Source of the DNA: Vibrio maritimus
Lineage (GTDB): Bacteria; Pseudomonadota; Gammaproteobacteria; Enterobacterales; Vibrionaceae
DNA: 64,000 nt
Direction: 5' to 3'
NCBI GenBank assembly: GCA_003263775.1
Contig: JYJJ01000034.1
Span: 208,647-272,646, forward strand
The translations under genes and the position numbers were made by a program. This document shows, one piece after another, positions 48,018 through 58,900 of the stretch. Position 1 is the first letter of the stretch. Each line of letters starts with the position of its first letter. The notes beneath the pieces are model-generated. The model ran no database searches. It was not told where the DNA came from and worked only from the letters and a program-made list of their open reading frames with translations.

Positions 48018-48034
48018 ATCAAACGCTCGTTTAA
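48018..48034. promoter_or_regulatory. PsrA-like operator before psrA-fadE
   Basis: TCAAACGCTCGTTTAA contains AAACG-CT-CGTTT, a dyad of the PsrA type, 17 bp upstream of the psrA start. Suggests autoregulation. Confidence 0.65.
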
Positions 48035-48595
48035 TATATCCAGCAAAATTTAATTCAACAAGTGATTAACATCAACTTTTTAAAATTAACATCCATTACG
48101 GGATGCATATACACCTAAGCTCATGAAACTAATGATAAAATATTTTTTGGTTAGACTAAAAACGCAAGAGGAAAGAAAATAAACCATTTAAATACAACAG
48201 GTTACAATTACACCCCTATGATAAGAGAATGAATTTCAGACAAAGCATTCACAAGAAAAATACATACCAAAAACCCACCACCAATCAAAAAACCAAATAG
48301 AACAAACCACAAAAACAAAGACAACCGAATAGATCAATTACCTTTCACTTCAGATTAGTAGCGGTATTTTTGTGATCTATATTTCAATTTTGGTAATTAA
48401 TAACCGTATAGTGAAATCAAGATTCAAACGCATATCAAATAACAACAAGTCATTAACAGTAATTAAATTGGGCACTTATGCAATCAAACTCAAAGGACAA
48501 TTAAACGCTGAGCATTATTTTTAGAGCTGTTTGCCTATAAATTATGCCTTTTGAGGCTAGTGACAAAGGGTTAAGCATTCTTCATCATATCCGTA
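48035..48595. other. Divergent intergenic region, A/C-rich tract
   Basis: About 560 AT-rich bases between psrA and phaP. Around 48255-48335 the + strand is almost free of G and strongly A/C-rich. A half PsrA-like motif (ATTCAAACGC) occurs near 48420. No credible gene was found. Confidence 0.45.
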
Positions 48596-48613
48596 TTCAA
48601 ACACGCGTTTGAA
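48596..48613. promoter_or_regulatory. PsrA-like operator before phaP-phaC-phaJ
   Basis: TTCAAAC-ACGC-GTTTGAA, perfect 7-bp arms around four bases, 88 bp before the phaP start. Confidence 0.7.
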
Positions 48614-48700
48614 TTACATGACTTAAATCAAAAAGCGAACAGGTAACTCGATATTAGAGACACGTTGTTCATCAAAAAGACGTTTAAAAGGAAGCTAACC

Positions 48701-49045
48701 ATGCAAAATCAAGCCGCTCTAGAAGCAGTAAATGCTCAACTACAATCTGTTCTTAACCCATTTGCTAACTTCAGCCAACTGGTTGCGAAGAACGTAGAAA
48801 CACTATCAAAAATGCAGATTGAAACTTTGACTGCATACAGCGAGTTGACTAACGAAAACCTACAGAGCCTTGTGGCGGTGAAACAACCACAAGATCTGAT
48901 GAACCACGGCAGCAAACAACTCGAGATCATTACTAAAGTAAGCCAGCGCCTACTGGAAGACGGTCAAAAGCTAAGCCAGATTGGTAACGAGTTTAAAGCT
49001 GCGGTTGATGAAATTTCGGCAAGTTCAATTACGCCAAACAAGTAA
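48701..49045 (+). CDS. phaP: Phasin family protein
   Basis: 114-aa helical polyhydroxyalkanoate granule-coating protein. The phasin segment is VLNPFANFSQLVAKNVETLS then YSELTNENLQSLVAVKQPQDL; helical heptads continue to the end. ATG 48701 is used because AAAAGGAAG lies 6-7 nt upstream; an in-frame start 36 nt earlier lacks a site. First gene of the pha cluster, behind a PsrA-like box. Confidence 0.9.
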   Translation: MQNQAALEAVNAQLQSVLNPFANFSQLVAKNVETLSKMQIETLTAYSELTNENLQSLVAVKQPQDLMNHGSKQLEIITKVSQRLLEDGQKLSQIGNEFKAAVDEISASSITPNK

Positions 49046-49092
49046 TCTTGGCTCCGCTTTTTGAGATGGGCGTGCCTCGTTAATAACTATTC

Positions 49093-49162
49093 GTTTATAA
49101 ACATCAGTTTCCGAGCATGAGTTTCTAAACATAGGTTTCTAAACATAGGTTTCTAAACATGG
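49093..49162. repeat. Five tandem 14-bp repeats between phaP and phaC
   Basis: Units of 14 bp begin GTTTATAAACATCA, GTTTCCGAGCATGA, GTTTCTAAACATAG (twice) and GTTTCTAAACATGG. Each good unit contains the near-palindrome GTTT-N-TAAAC. The array fills most of the phaP-phaC gap. Confidence 0.88.
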
Positions 49163-49200
49163 TGTCGCCCTCTATTTTCTATGCAATAAAGGATGAGAAG

Positions 49201-50959
49201 ATGGAAAATAAGCCCCATTCCAAGATGTCATCGATAGTTACTTTCAAGCCACTCAAGGTTGGTTTGATGCGTTTCAAAAGCCTACTCAATCCACCATCTT
49301 CAAATCTCAAGTCGAAGACTGGAGTCAGCTTGCACAATCTGTTGCTAGCAACCCTACCAGTATCCTAGAGCAGCAAATGACATGGTGGAACCAACAGATA
49401 AACCTGTTTAATGACTGTATTTTGTCGACCAGCGAATCCACCGCTAAAGAGACAGATCCTCGTTTTAGAGATGAAAGCTGGTCTGAAAACCCGATGTATA
49501 GCTACATCAAAGAGAGCTATAAACTGGTCTGTAAATCGGTACTCGATACCATTGGTAATACCCAAGATATCGAACCGGAAGCAAAAGAGCGCCTCGAGTT
49601 CTTTGCGCGCCAGTTTCTCAATGCGATGTCGCCAAGTAACTTCATCACCACCAACCCAGAAATCATGAAACTAACCCTAGAGTCCAACGGTGAGAACCTC
49701 ATCAAAGGCCTCGACCAATTGCAGAAAGATATGAGCAAAAGCGTAGACATGCTCAATATCCGTATGACTGATAGCGAAGCGTTTGTGGTTGGCGAAAATG
49801 TGGCCGCGACAGAAGGCAAAGTGGTATTTAAAAATCATCTGTTTGAGCTGATTCAGTATCAAGCAACAACAGAAGAAGTGTACAAGCGTCCGATGATGTT
49901 GGTGCCACCTTTTGTGAACAAATACTACATCATGGATTTGAACCAGCGTAAGTCATTTGTGAAATGGCTGGTCGATCAAGGTCACACGGTATTTATGATC
50001 TCTTGGGTTAATCCGGATGCATCGTTCCGTGATACTGACTTTGGCCACTACGTGACGGATGGCATCATCCCAGCGCTGGATGCAATTGAAGCCCAAACAG
50101 GTGAGCGCGAAGTCAACGGATTAGGTTACTGTATTGGCGGCACGCTATTGACAGCCGCAATGGCCTATCTTGCAGGAAAGCGTCGCAAGCAGCGCATTAA
50201 ATCAGCCACGCTGTTAACCACGATCCTCGATTTCCAGCAGCCTGGTGAGCTTGGCATCTTTATCAATGACCCGATGATTTCGGCCATCGAAACCCAGAAC
50301 AACCATCAAGCTATATGGACGGGCGCCAAATGGCGGTGTCGTTCAGTTTGCTTCGTGAAAACAGCCTTTACTGGAATTACTACATCACCAACTACCTAAA
50401 AGGTGAAAAACCTGTTGCATTCGATCTGCTACATTGGAATAGCGACAACACCAATGTACCAGCAAGTTGTCACAATCAAATGCTGCGCCAGTTCTATCTT
50501 GAGAACAAACTGAGTCAACCAAACGGCATTGAAATCGACGGGGTCGGCATTGACCTTGCTAAAGTGAAATCGCCAACCTTCTTCCTTTCTGCGATCGAAG
50601 ATCATATCGCGCTCTGGAAAGGCACCTTTAAAGGCACAGATCTGCTAAGTGGTCAAAACACCTTTGTACTTGCAGAAAGCGGTCATATTGCCGGCCCAAT
50701 GAATCATGCCGATTCCACCAAGTATGGCTATTGGACCAATGAGAATGTCGATACCGATGCCGACACTTGGCTTGAGAAAGCTGACAAACACACCGGCTCT
50801 TGGTGGGGACATTGGCAACAGTGGCTGGATGCGCGCAACTTCTCTCAGAAAATCGAGGCACGAGTCCTTGAGGGTGAGCTTGACGCACCGGGCAATTATG
50901 TAAAACAACGCATTGAAGACGTACTAAAAACACAAGAGGAGAGCCGTCATGTCGCTTGA
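49201..50959 (+). CDS. phaC: Class I poly(3-hydroxyalkanoate) synthase PhaC, two frameshifts
   Basis: Polymerises (R)-3-hydroxyacyl-CoA into PHA on the granule surface, about 586 aa after repair. The start ATG 49201 follows AAGGATGAGAAG. The N-terminal frame breaks after PHSK near 49223, continuing DVIDSYFQATQGWFDAFQ. A second break near 50310 continues GYMDGRQMAVSFSLLREN. Catalytic residues: Cys in GLGYCIGGTLL (lipase-like box), Asp in SAIEDHIALW and His in AESGHIAGP. Each break equals one lost base. Confidence 0.94.
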
Positions 50960-51347
50960 AGTAGGACAATACGCGAGCCTGAGCAAAACACTCGATAAAG
51001 CGGCCGTAGAGCAGTTCGCTTCATTGGCGGAAGATTACAACCCAGTGCATTTAGATGAAACATTTGCCGCAATGACGCCGTTTGAGGTCCCCATTGTTCA
51101 CGGCATGTTAGGTGCGAGCTTAGTGTCTGGATTGCTGGCATCAAAAATTCCGGGACCGGGGGCAATTTACCTTGGGCAAACACTGCAGTTTACCTGCCCG
51201 ATCCGCGTCGGGGAAACGGTGACCGCTCGAGTAGAAGTTACTGAAGTGCGGGAAGATAAACCCATCGCCAAGCTGCTAACCCAAGTACTTAATGAGCAGG
51301 GAAAAGTCGCCATCAAAGGCGAAGCGACGGTCATGCTTCAAAGCTAA
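50949..51347 (+). CDS. phaJ: (R)-specific enoyl-CoA hydratase PhaJ (MaoC-like)
   Basis: 132-aa hotdog enzyme that hydrates trans-2-enoyl-CoA to (R)-3-hydroxyacyl-CoA, supplying PhaC from beta-oxidation. The hydratase-2 motif is FASLAEDYNPVHLDETFA (catalytic Asp and His) with IVHGMLGASLVSGLLA. It overlaps the phaC end by 11 nt and has AGAGGAGAG before the ATG, so the two are coupled. A terminator follows. Confidence 0.92.
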   Translation: MSLEVGQYASLSKTLDKAAVEQFASLAEDYNPVHLDETFAAMTPFEVPIVHGMLGASLVSGLLASKIPGPGAIYLGQTLQFTCPIRVGETVTARVEVTEVREDKPIAKLLTQVLNEQGKVAIKGEATVMLQS

Positions 51348-51378
51348 CTCCCAGCCAAAAGTATCGTTTTTGATCCCC

Positions 51379-51404
51379 AAAAGGCAGCTAACGCTGCCTT
51401 TTTT
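51379..51404 (+). terminator. Intrinsic terminator of pha cluster
   Basis: AAAAGGCAGC and GCTGCCTTTT pair around TAAC; the T-run extends to 51404. Confidence 0.93.
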
Positions 51405-51618
51405 CGTGTCACAGGCATCAAATTAGTCAACATTTACAACCACCAAATTCAACAATAACAACTAAATCATTCAACAATTGAATTATTTGTAGACACATCA
51501 TCCTGTCTTGCTAAGATACCGAACGCAAACACACTTTATTACATAATAACTGCACTACCGGAATGGTGCTGTCTTAGACCGTGACGAGTCAGTGCAAAAT
51601 CTATACAGGGATATAAAA

Positions 51619-52836
51619 ATGCAAAGTTCTAGCATCCTTGCCCGTTATGCGAATGGTAATCTGGTTCTGCAGATCCTCGCGGGTATCGTTTTTGGTGTTA
51701 TCCTCGCTGTCGCGTCTCCAACCACTGCTCAAAGCTTCGGAATGCTTGGTAGCTTGTTTGTTGGTGCACTTAAAGCTGTCGCCCCAATTTTAGTTTTCAT
51801 TCTTGTCGCAGCTTCTATTGCCAACCAAAAGAAAAACCAAACCACGCATATGCGTCCAATCGTTGTGCTGTACCTCATTGGTACTTTCTCGGCGGCGCTT
51901 ACTGCAGTTTTGCTTAGCTTCCTTTTCCCAACCGAGCTTACCTTGGTTGCCGGCGCGGAAGGAGCAACGCCACCGCAAGGTATTGCTGAAGTTCTACACA
52001 CGCTGCTGTTCAAACTTGTCGACAACCCAGTTAGCGCGCTGATGAACGCTAACTACATCGGTATTTTGGCGTGGGCAATTGGTCTGGGTTTAGCCCTGCA
52101 CCATGCTTCTGACACCACCAAGGCGGTATTTGAAGATCTGAGTCACGGCGTGTCACAAATCGTACGTTTCATCATTCGTCTAGCTCCATTTGGTATTTTT
52201 GGCCTGGTGGCGAATACCTTCGCAACGACTGGTTTTTCTGCACTTGCTGGCTACGCACAACTGCTTTTCGTTCTGCTGCTTGCCATGGCAATCATTGCAC
52301 TGGTTGTAAACCCAATCATTGTCTACGTGAAGACCAAAGAAAACCCTTACCCGCTTGTATTCCAATGCCTACGTGAAAGTGGTGTGACGGCATTCTTCAC
52401 ACGTTCAAGTGCGGCTAACATCCCAGTGAACATGACGCTTTGTGAAAAGCTGGATCTGGATGAAGATACTTATTCTGTTTCTATCCCACTAGGCGCGACG
52501 ATCAATATGGCGGGTGCCGCTATCACCATTACAGTTCTGACATTGGCTGCTGTACATACCATGGGCATCGAAATCGATATCTTTACCGCACTGCTACTAA
52601 GCATTGTTGCTGCGGTATCTGCCTGTGGTGCGTCAGGCGTCGCTGGCGGCTCGCTGCTACTTATTCCTCTAGCGTGTGGTCTATTTGGCATCTCAAACGA
52701 TGTCGCCATGCAGGTCGTTGCTGTTGGCTTTATCATTGGTGTGATTCAAGATTCTGCCGAGACAGCGCTGAACAGCTCAACGGACGTGGTATTTACTGCC
52801 GCAGTTTGTAAAGCTGAGCAGAACAAGCTGAGCTAA
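51619..52836 (+). CDS. sstT: Serine/threonine:Na+ symporter SstT
   Basis: Dicarboxylate/amino acid:cation symporter family member that imports serine and threonine with sodium, 405 aa. Typical SstT segments: [16 protein letters not shown], the hairpin-1 sequence [34 protein letters not shown] and the HP2 region [20 protein letters not shown], then [21 protein letters not shown] prefer ATG 51619 ([10 protein letters not shown]) over the in-frame start at 51592 by comparison with SstT N-termini. Confidence 0.95.
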   Translation: MQSSSILARYANGNLVLQILAGIVFGVILAVASPTTAQSFGMLGSLFVGALKAVAPILVFILVAASIANQKKNQTTHMRPIVVLYLIGTFSAALTAVLLSFLFPTELTLVAGAEGATPPQGIAEVLHTLLFKLVDNPVSALMNANYIGILAWAIGLGLALHHASDTTKAVFEDLSHGVSQIVRFIIRLAPFGIFGLVANTFATTGFSALAGYAQLLFVLLLAMAIIALVVNPIIVYVKTKENPYPLVFQCLRESGVTAFFTRSSAANIPVNMTLCEKLDLDEDTYSVSIPLGATINMAGAAITITVLTLAAVHTMGIEIDIFTALLLSIVAAVSACGASGVAGGSLLLIPLACGLFGISNDVAMQVVAVGFIIGVIQDSAETALNSSTDVVFTAAVCKAEQNKLS

Positions 52837-52859
52837 TATTTGCTAGCATCTGCAAACTC

Positions 52860-52890
52860 AAAGGGCTGTGTCATCGACACAGCCCTTTTT
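52860..52890 (+). terminator. Intrinsic terminator, convergent with adhesin gene
   Basis: AAAGGGCTGTGT and ACACAGCCCTTT form a 12-bp stem around CATCG, followed by further T. Confidence 0.93.
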
Positions 52891-52915
52891 CTATTTTAGT
52901 CCCCATCATCAGCCA

Positions 52916-55900
52916 CTACGGATCAATCTTAATCACATTCATGGTATCAAGTTGATTGAGTAGCTCTGTTTGATGATTACCCGGATCATTGATCACGCTA
53001 GCATCCGAGATGCCAAGCTCATTCCATCCAACGCCTTCTAAGGTAATGTCTGTTTGCTCACCATTGTTGGTGACGCTAATTACCGTTGTCGCGTTGTCTG
53101 TCGCATCTGCTGGGTCGTCTGTCACCGATACGCTGATATTACCGAGCAAGTCACCGATATTATCGTGCGCGGGTAACAGATCAGAAATGTCTAAAATATC
53201 GCTGCCAACACTAAAATCCGTTACCGTTTGCTCGGCAGGATCTATCGTGGTGCCCGCGGCATCTTCCGTGAACAAGAACAAATCATGTCCATCACCACCG
53301 GTCAGGATATCATTGCCACCGCCACCAAATAGGATGTCACTTTCATCAGTACCAACGATTGTTTCCGTCGTTGCTGAATCAGTACCTATCTTGATTTGAT
53401 CGGGTAGTGTCAGTTGCTCAGATTGGTACAAGGCAACCAATACTTCAGTTGGCGTGAAATCACCGATTTCGCTTGGCGTTACCCCAAGCAGAGTATGCAG
53501 TGCAATGCCCTCAAGGACGATGGATTGCACCACGACACCATTGTCAGAAATCTCAAACACCGTATTGCCACTTTGCTCCGACACGCTGAGCTGATCTGTG
53601 AGCAACTGATCATCTTTAAATGCAACAGCCGTTAAGTCGACGACATCGTGTTTAATGTTTGGATCACCGGTTGTAAAGTCTCGTACATCAAAGTCTTTGA
53701 TAGTGTCAGTACCGGCTAGGTTCGCGGTTTCCCAACGGAAGGTATCTTGCGAGTCATTATCGCTACTGATACCACCACCAGCCGGGATGGTATTACCAAA
53801 CATCCATTCGTCATCTGACGTAGCGACTAAGATGTCATCCAGTGCGCTGTCGCCTCGAAGTCCTTGATTACCTGTCACCGTAATGGTGATGGGTTGCTCA
53901 AGCGAAGTCAGGCCATCACTGACATCGATAATAAAGTTATCGGTGTCAGTATCACCCGCAGCGAGCGCATTGCTGTTTCCAGCAATCAACACATAGGCCC
54001 AGATACCGGTGGCAATGTTAAAGGTTAAGGTACCGTAAGTCCCTGTTGCGGTATAAACATCCCCAACTAAAGTCCCGCCGCGTAACGAGCGAGTAACCGT
54101 GCTGTCCGCATCTTGTGCCGTAACGGTCCCTGTGGCTGAATCGGTCACGCCTTCCTGAACGCCAGCCGACACAGTGCCGCCAATCACAGGGGCATCGTTC
54201 GTCCCCTGGATTCTCACCGTGACCGTCGAAGCCGTGCCATCAATCGATTTCACGTTAAAGGTATCTACCGCAACCACCCCATCAGCGAGCGAGTTAAGCG
54301 CGTCGTTGGCGGTAAACGTCCAATTACCATTCACATCGATTGAGAAGCGGCCGTACGTGCCCAGAGTATCTGTCTGGTCGATAAATTGGTTGTTGGTATT
54401 GTCTACGTCGGATGCAGTAAGTACACCACCTGTCGACAATACCGAATCTGATTCAACCAGGGTGATATCGGCAGAGCTGACGACAGCGGCATCGTTAGTC
54501 CCTTGAATGGTCACTTTCACCGTCGATACCGTGCCATCAATCGACTGTACATTGAACGAATCAATCAGAGAGTCACCAACATTGAGACTATCGAACGCCT
54601 CGTTTGCATCATAGCTCCACACGCCATCTTCATCGATGTTAAATACGCCATGAGAGCCAGCAATATTGGTTTGTGCCAAGAACTTGTTATCCAAGTTATC
54701 TGGGTCGGTCGACGTTAATGTACCTCCGGTACTGATCGCAGCATCGGTTTCTGCGATCACTCGGTCGACTGCACTGATTGTTGCGGCATCATTGGTACCA
54801 TTAATGGTCACTTTAACACTCGACTCAGTCCCATCCACCGACTTAACGATAAAGGTGTCGGAGACAGATTCGCCACTATTAAGGCCATCAAAGGCTTGGT
54901 TTGCGGTATAGCTCCACACACCGTTGGCATCAATCGAGAACGTACCATTGGTGCCAGACACGTTGCTCTGTGCGATGAACGTATTGTCTGGATTATCGAC
55001 GTCCGTTGCGGTCAATGTACCGCCTGTCGTCAATGCACTGTCGCTCTCTTGCAAACTAATATCCGCAGAATCAACCGTTGCAGCGTCGTTGCTGCCCGTA
55101 ATACCGATGGTCACTTGCGACTGGGTGCCGTCAATCGAGAACACATCAAACACCTCTTCAACACGTTCGCCATCTGCAAGGTTATCAAAAGCACTGTTGG
55201 CTTCGAACGTCCACACGCCTGACGCACTCAGCGTAAAGGTACCTAACGTGCCAACCGTGCTGCTTTGGGCGATAAAGCTGTTATCTGGGTTATCTGGATC
55301 TACAGAGGTTAGCGTACCACCAGCCGTTAGAATGCTGTCAGTTTCTATTAGCTCTTGGCTTGCAGCGCTTATTGTCGCGGAATCATTGGTACCGTTGATC
55401 TGTACCGTTACCGTGGAAGGAGTACCGTCTACCGAAGTAACATTAAAGGTCTCTTTGACATGCTCACCCACATTTAAGTTATCGAAGGAGTCATTTGCAA
55501 CGAACGTCCAAACGCCGTTAGCGTCGATGGAGAAGCTGCCGTAGGTTCCTACTTCACTTGATGGGGTGAAAGTGTTGTCCGGATTGTCCACATCCGACGC
55601 CGTCAAGGTATCACTGATGGTTAACGCTGCATCGGTTTCATCGGTCACAACAGAGCCTACACTGACCTGTGCAGCATCATTGGTCCCTTCGATTTTCACC
55701 GTTACTGACGTTGGCGTACCATCAATGGTGGTCACTTGGAATGTTTCCGAAACACTTTGTCCAACGTTAAGCGAGTCATACGCTTCGTCTGCAACGAATG
55801 TCCACTGACCATCCGCTTGCACGCTGAACTTACCATAAGTACCCTGAACATCGGTTTGCACCGTAAAGGTATCATCAGGGTTATCAACATCGGTCGAATC

Positions 55901-58900
55901 TAGGTTGCCAGACAATGTCAGCGCCGCATTGGTCTCATCCAGAGTCTGAGAGTCTGGACTAACAATGGCAGCATCATTACGACCTTGCACAGTAATATCA
56001 ATCGATTGAGTGATCGCATCACCTTGGGCAACGCCACCAACTAAGCTCTCGATATATAAATCAAAGCTTCGCTGACTGGGCCATCGTTAAGTGAATCAAC
56101 TTTAGCCTGATCGATCACGTACTCCCACTTCACCGTATCGTCGGTATCGCCATCGATGAGTTTCAACGTGCCGTAAGTACCAACGATTTCGGTCACCATC
56201 CCAGTGCCGCTCAGGCTATAGCTATGCGTATCACTTTGATCGACATCGGCAATTTTCACTTCACCCGTTGCCGTACCCGATTCCGCACCTGTTGGATCTT
56301 CAAATACAGTGCCTGTCGCAACGGTATCAGCAGCAACGACCGTAGGTGCATCGTTAGTGCCCGTGACTTGGAACTCAACCGTAATGGTATTACTTGCACC
56401 ATGCTCATCGGTCACTTTGACCTCATAAGTCAATGGCGCCGGTAGCGTTTCACCTTCAGACAAGTACTCAAAATCGCCGGTAAGATCAAACGTCCATGCC
56501 CCCGTTGTAGGGTCAACACTCAAGTCACCACGCGGGTCACCAGAGACGACTTCCCAAAGATGATCATCGGCAATATTCACCGTATCCACATCACCATCAT
56601 CAAACACGCCTGATAGCTGAGTATTAGTGTTTTCAGTGGCCATCTGCTGACCGATATCCACAATCTTAGGCGCATCATTGGTACCAACAATAGTGATGGT
56701 AATGAAGTGCTCGTTCGATTCTTGCGTTGCACTTACATTGGAATCATCCGTGGCAATCACACTAACTTGAACTGTCTTGGTTTGACCTTTGGCCAAAGCG
56801 TTAATTTCCGCATTTTCCTCATCGACAACAAACGTCCACTTGCCTGTATTATCGATGGTGAATGTGCCTAAGTCGGTATCTTGTTTGACGTCGAAAGTAT
56901 GGCCATCGCCAATATCCACATCGGAGACGGTGACTTTACCGCTGGCGGTGCTGCCTAAGTTATCACTCACTGAACCAGTTGCGGCACCAAATACACTTGG
57001 CCTGTCATTGGTGCCAGTAATGGTCACTTCGACGGTTTGTGTCACCTCTGCGCCAAAGCTGTCCGTTGCGCGCACCGTGAAAGATTCAACCACGCTAACG
57101 CCTTCGCCCAAAGCTTGAACATGCGGCTCGTTGTTATACAACTCGTACGTCCAAGTATTGGTTGCAGGGTCAACAACAAAGTGACCATAAGTACCGTTGA
57201 GATCGGCCGCGCTCAGCGTTACCGTATCGTTAGTATCAACATCATCGAGGACAATTGCTTTAGTGACAGAAACGCTGCCCAAGCCGTTGGTATCATCTTC
57301 GATCACTTCACCATCTTGAGTCACCATAGTCGGCGCTTGGTTATCCCCACGAATGTTGATAGTGAGCGTTTGGGTATCGGTTAGGCCAGATGGATCTGTG
57401 ACTGTGACCTGCCAGGTTTGTGGGATTGACTCATTGGCACCAAGCGCAATGATGTCAGCATTGTTTGGATTGACCACGTAAGACCATGAGCCATCACTAT
57501 TGAATTGAAGCGTACCGTAGTCATTTTCCACACTCGTTGGCGTCGCGGTCCAAGTATGGAAACCCTGATCTTGGGTATCGACGTCAGACACCGATAGCTG
57601 ACCAGAAATCGTTTGATCCGGATCGTCCGCTACAATGGTTTCTTCGACGTTCGCTTGCAGCGTTGGTGCGTCGTTTTGACCATTGACGTTGACCACAATC
57701 TCCAATGTTTGCGGCAGGCCATTATCATCAACGACCGTTTTGCCGTATTGGTCTACGGCATACACTTCAAACACATCTTGTCGCGTTTCGCCTTCTTGCA
57801 ACGACTGAACTGCGTTGCTGTCGTTATCGAGCGTAAAGACCCATGAACCATCAGGGTTAACATTAATGCTACCGTAAGTCCCACTGCCATCAATCAAGGT
57901 CCAAGTGATTTGATCACCAAGGCCGAGCGCAGGATCAAGCTCTAACGAGCCGCCTGCATCCGCTGAAGTAATGACAATGTCAGCCGCGCCGGTTCCTGTT
58001 TCCGATGAGTCGTCATTATCTTCATTCGCCGTCACCGTTTCGATGATAATTTTTTCATCGCCTGGATTCGGGTTATTGGCATCTTCCGCTGAGCCGACAA
58101 TCTTCACTTTAACTTCACGAATGTCGGTTTTTGTCGTCAATGACTCACCCGGGTCGGTATCAGTAACTCTTACAAAGAAGCTATCAAACACTTCCTCTTC
58201 AGCAGGAAGCTCTACGCCAGGGTCTAGGACATAGGTCCACTCACCTGTTGCTGGGTCAATAGAAAGCTCACCATACGAACCCTGACCATTAACCACAGAC
58301 CATTCATGTGTTTCTCCAAAGTCTGGATCGTACACACTGAGACTACCGCTTATCGACGTCGTCACATCTTCTTTCGCTTCGCCAAGATCTATGGTGCCAT
58401 TTTCAAAGTTACCGCTGTCTGAATCGACGGTAATTTCAGGTTTATCCGCTTTACCCTCAATGGTCACAGTAACATTGACGTAGTTGCCATTTTCATCGGT
58501 CACGCGCCAAGTTTCTGTTGCAGTTTGACCTTCTTCAAGGCCTTGGGTCAGCGGAGAGTCGTTATCTAATTGATAAGTCCAACTGCCATTACTGGCCACC
58601 AAATTACCGTAGATGCCGCCAGTGATTGGAGACGTGGTTAAATCGCCTACCAAAGGAGTGGAAGCATCATCATCGTTATCGGTATCGGTAAGCTTGTCGT
58701 CTTCCATGACATCCAACTGCGATACATCAACCAATGAACCACCGCCACCGCCGCCGCTTGGATCGTTTTGTCCGATTACATTGATAACAACAGGGTGGCG
58801 CTCAGAGACACCGCCTTCATTGTCAGTCGCCACCACGTAGAAAGTTTCGGTTTCCGTTTGACCTGCGGCCAACGCTTGCGTCGCACTCAACGAGTTATCA

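Noticed and set aside
49093..49162. CRISPR-like short array
   Set aside because: The units are contiguous 14-bp tandem copies without spacers.
50628..50969. Antisense frames within phaC
   Set aside because: They are shadows of the well-supported PhaC coding sequence.
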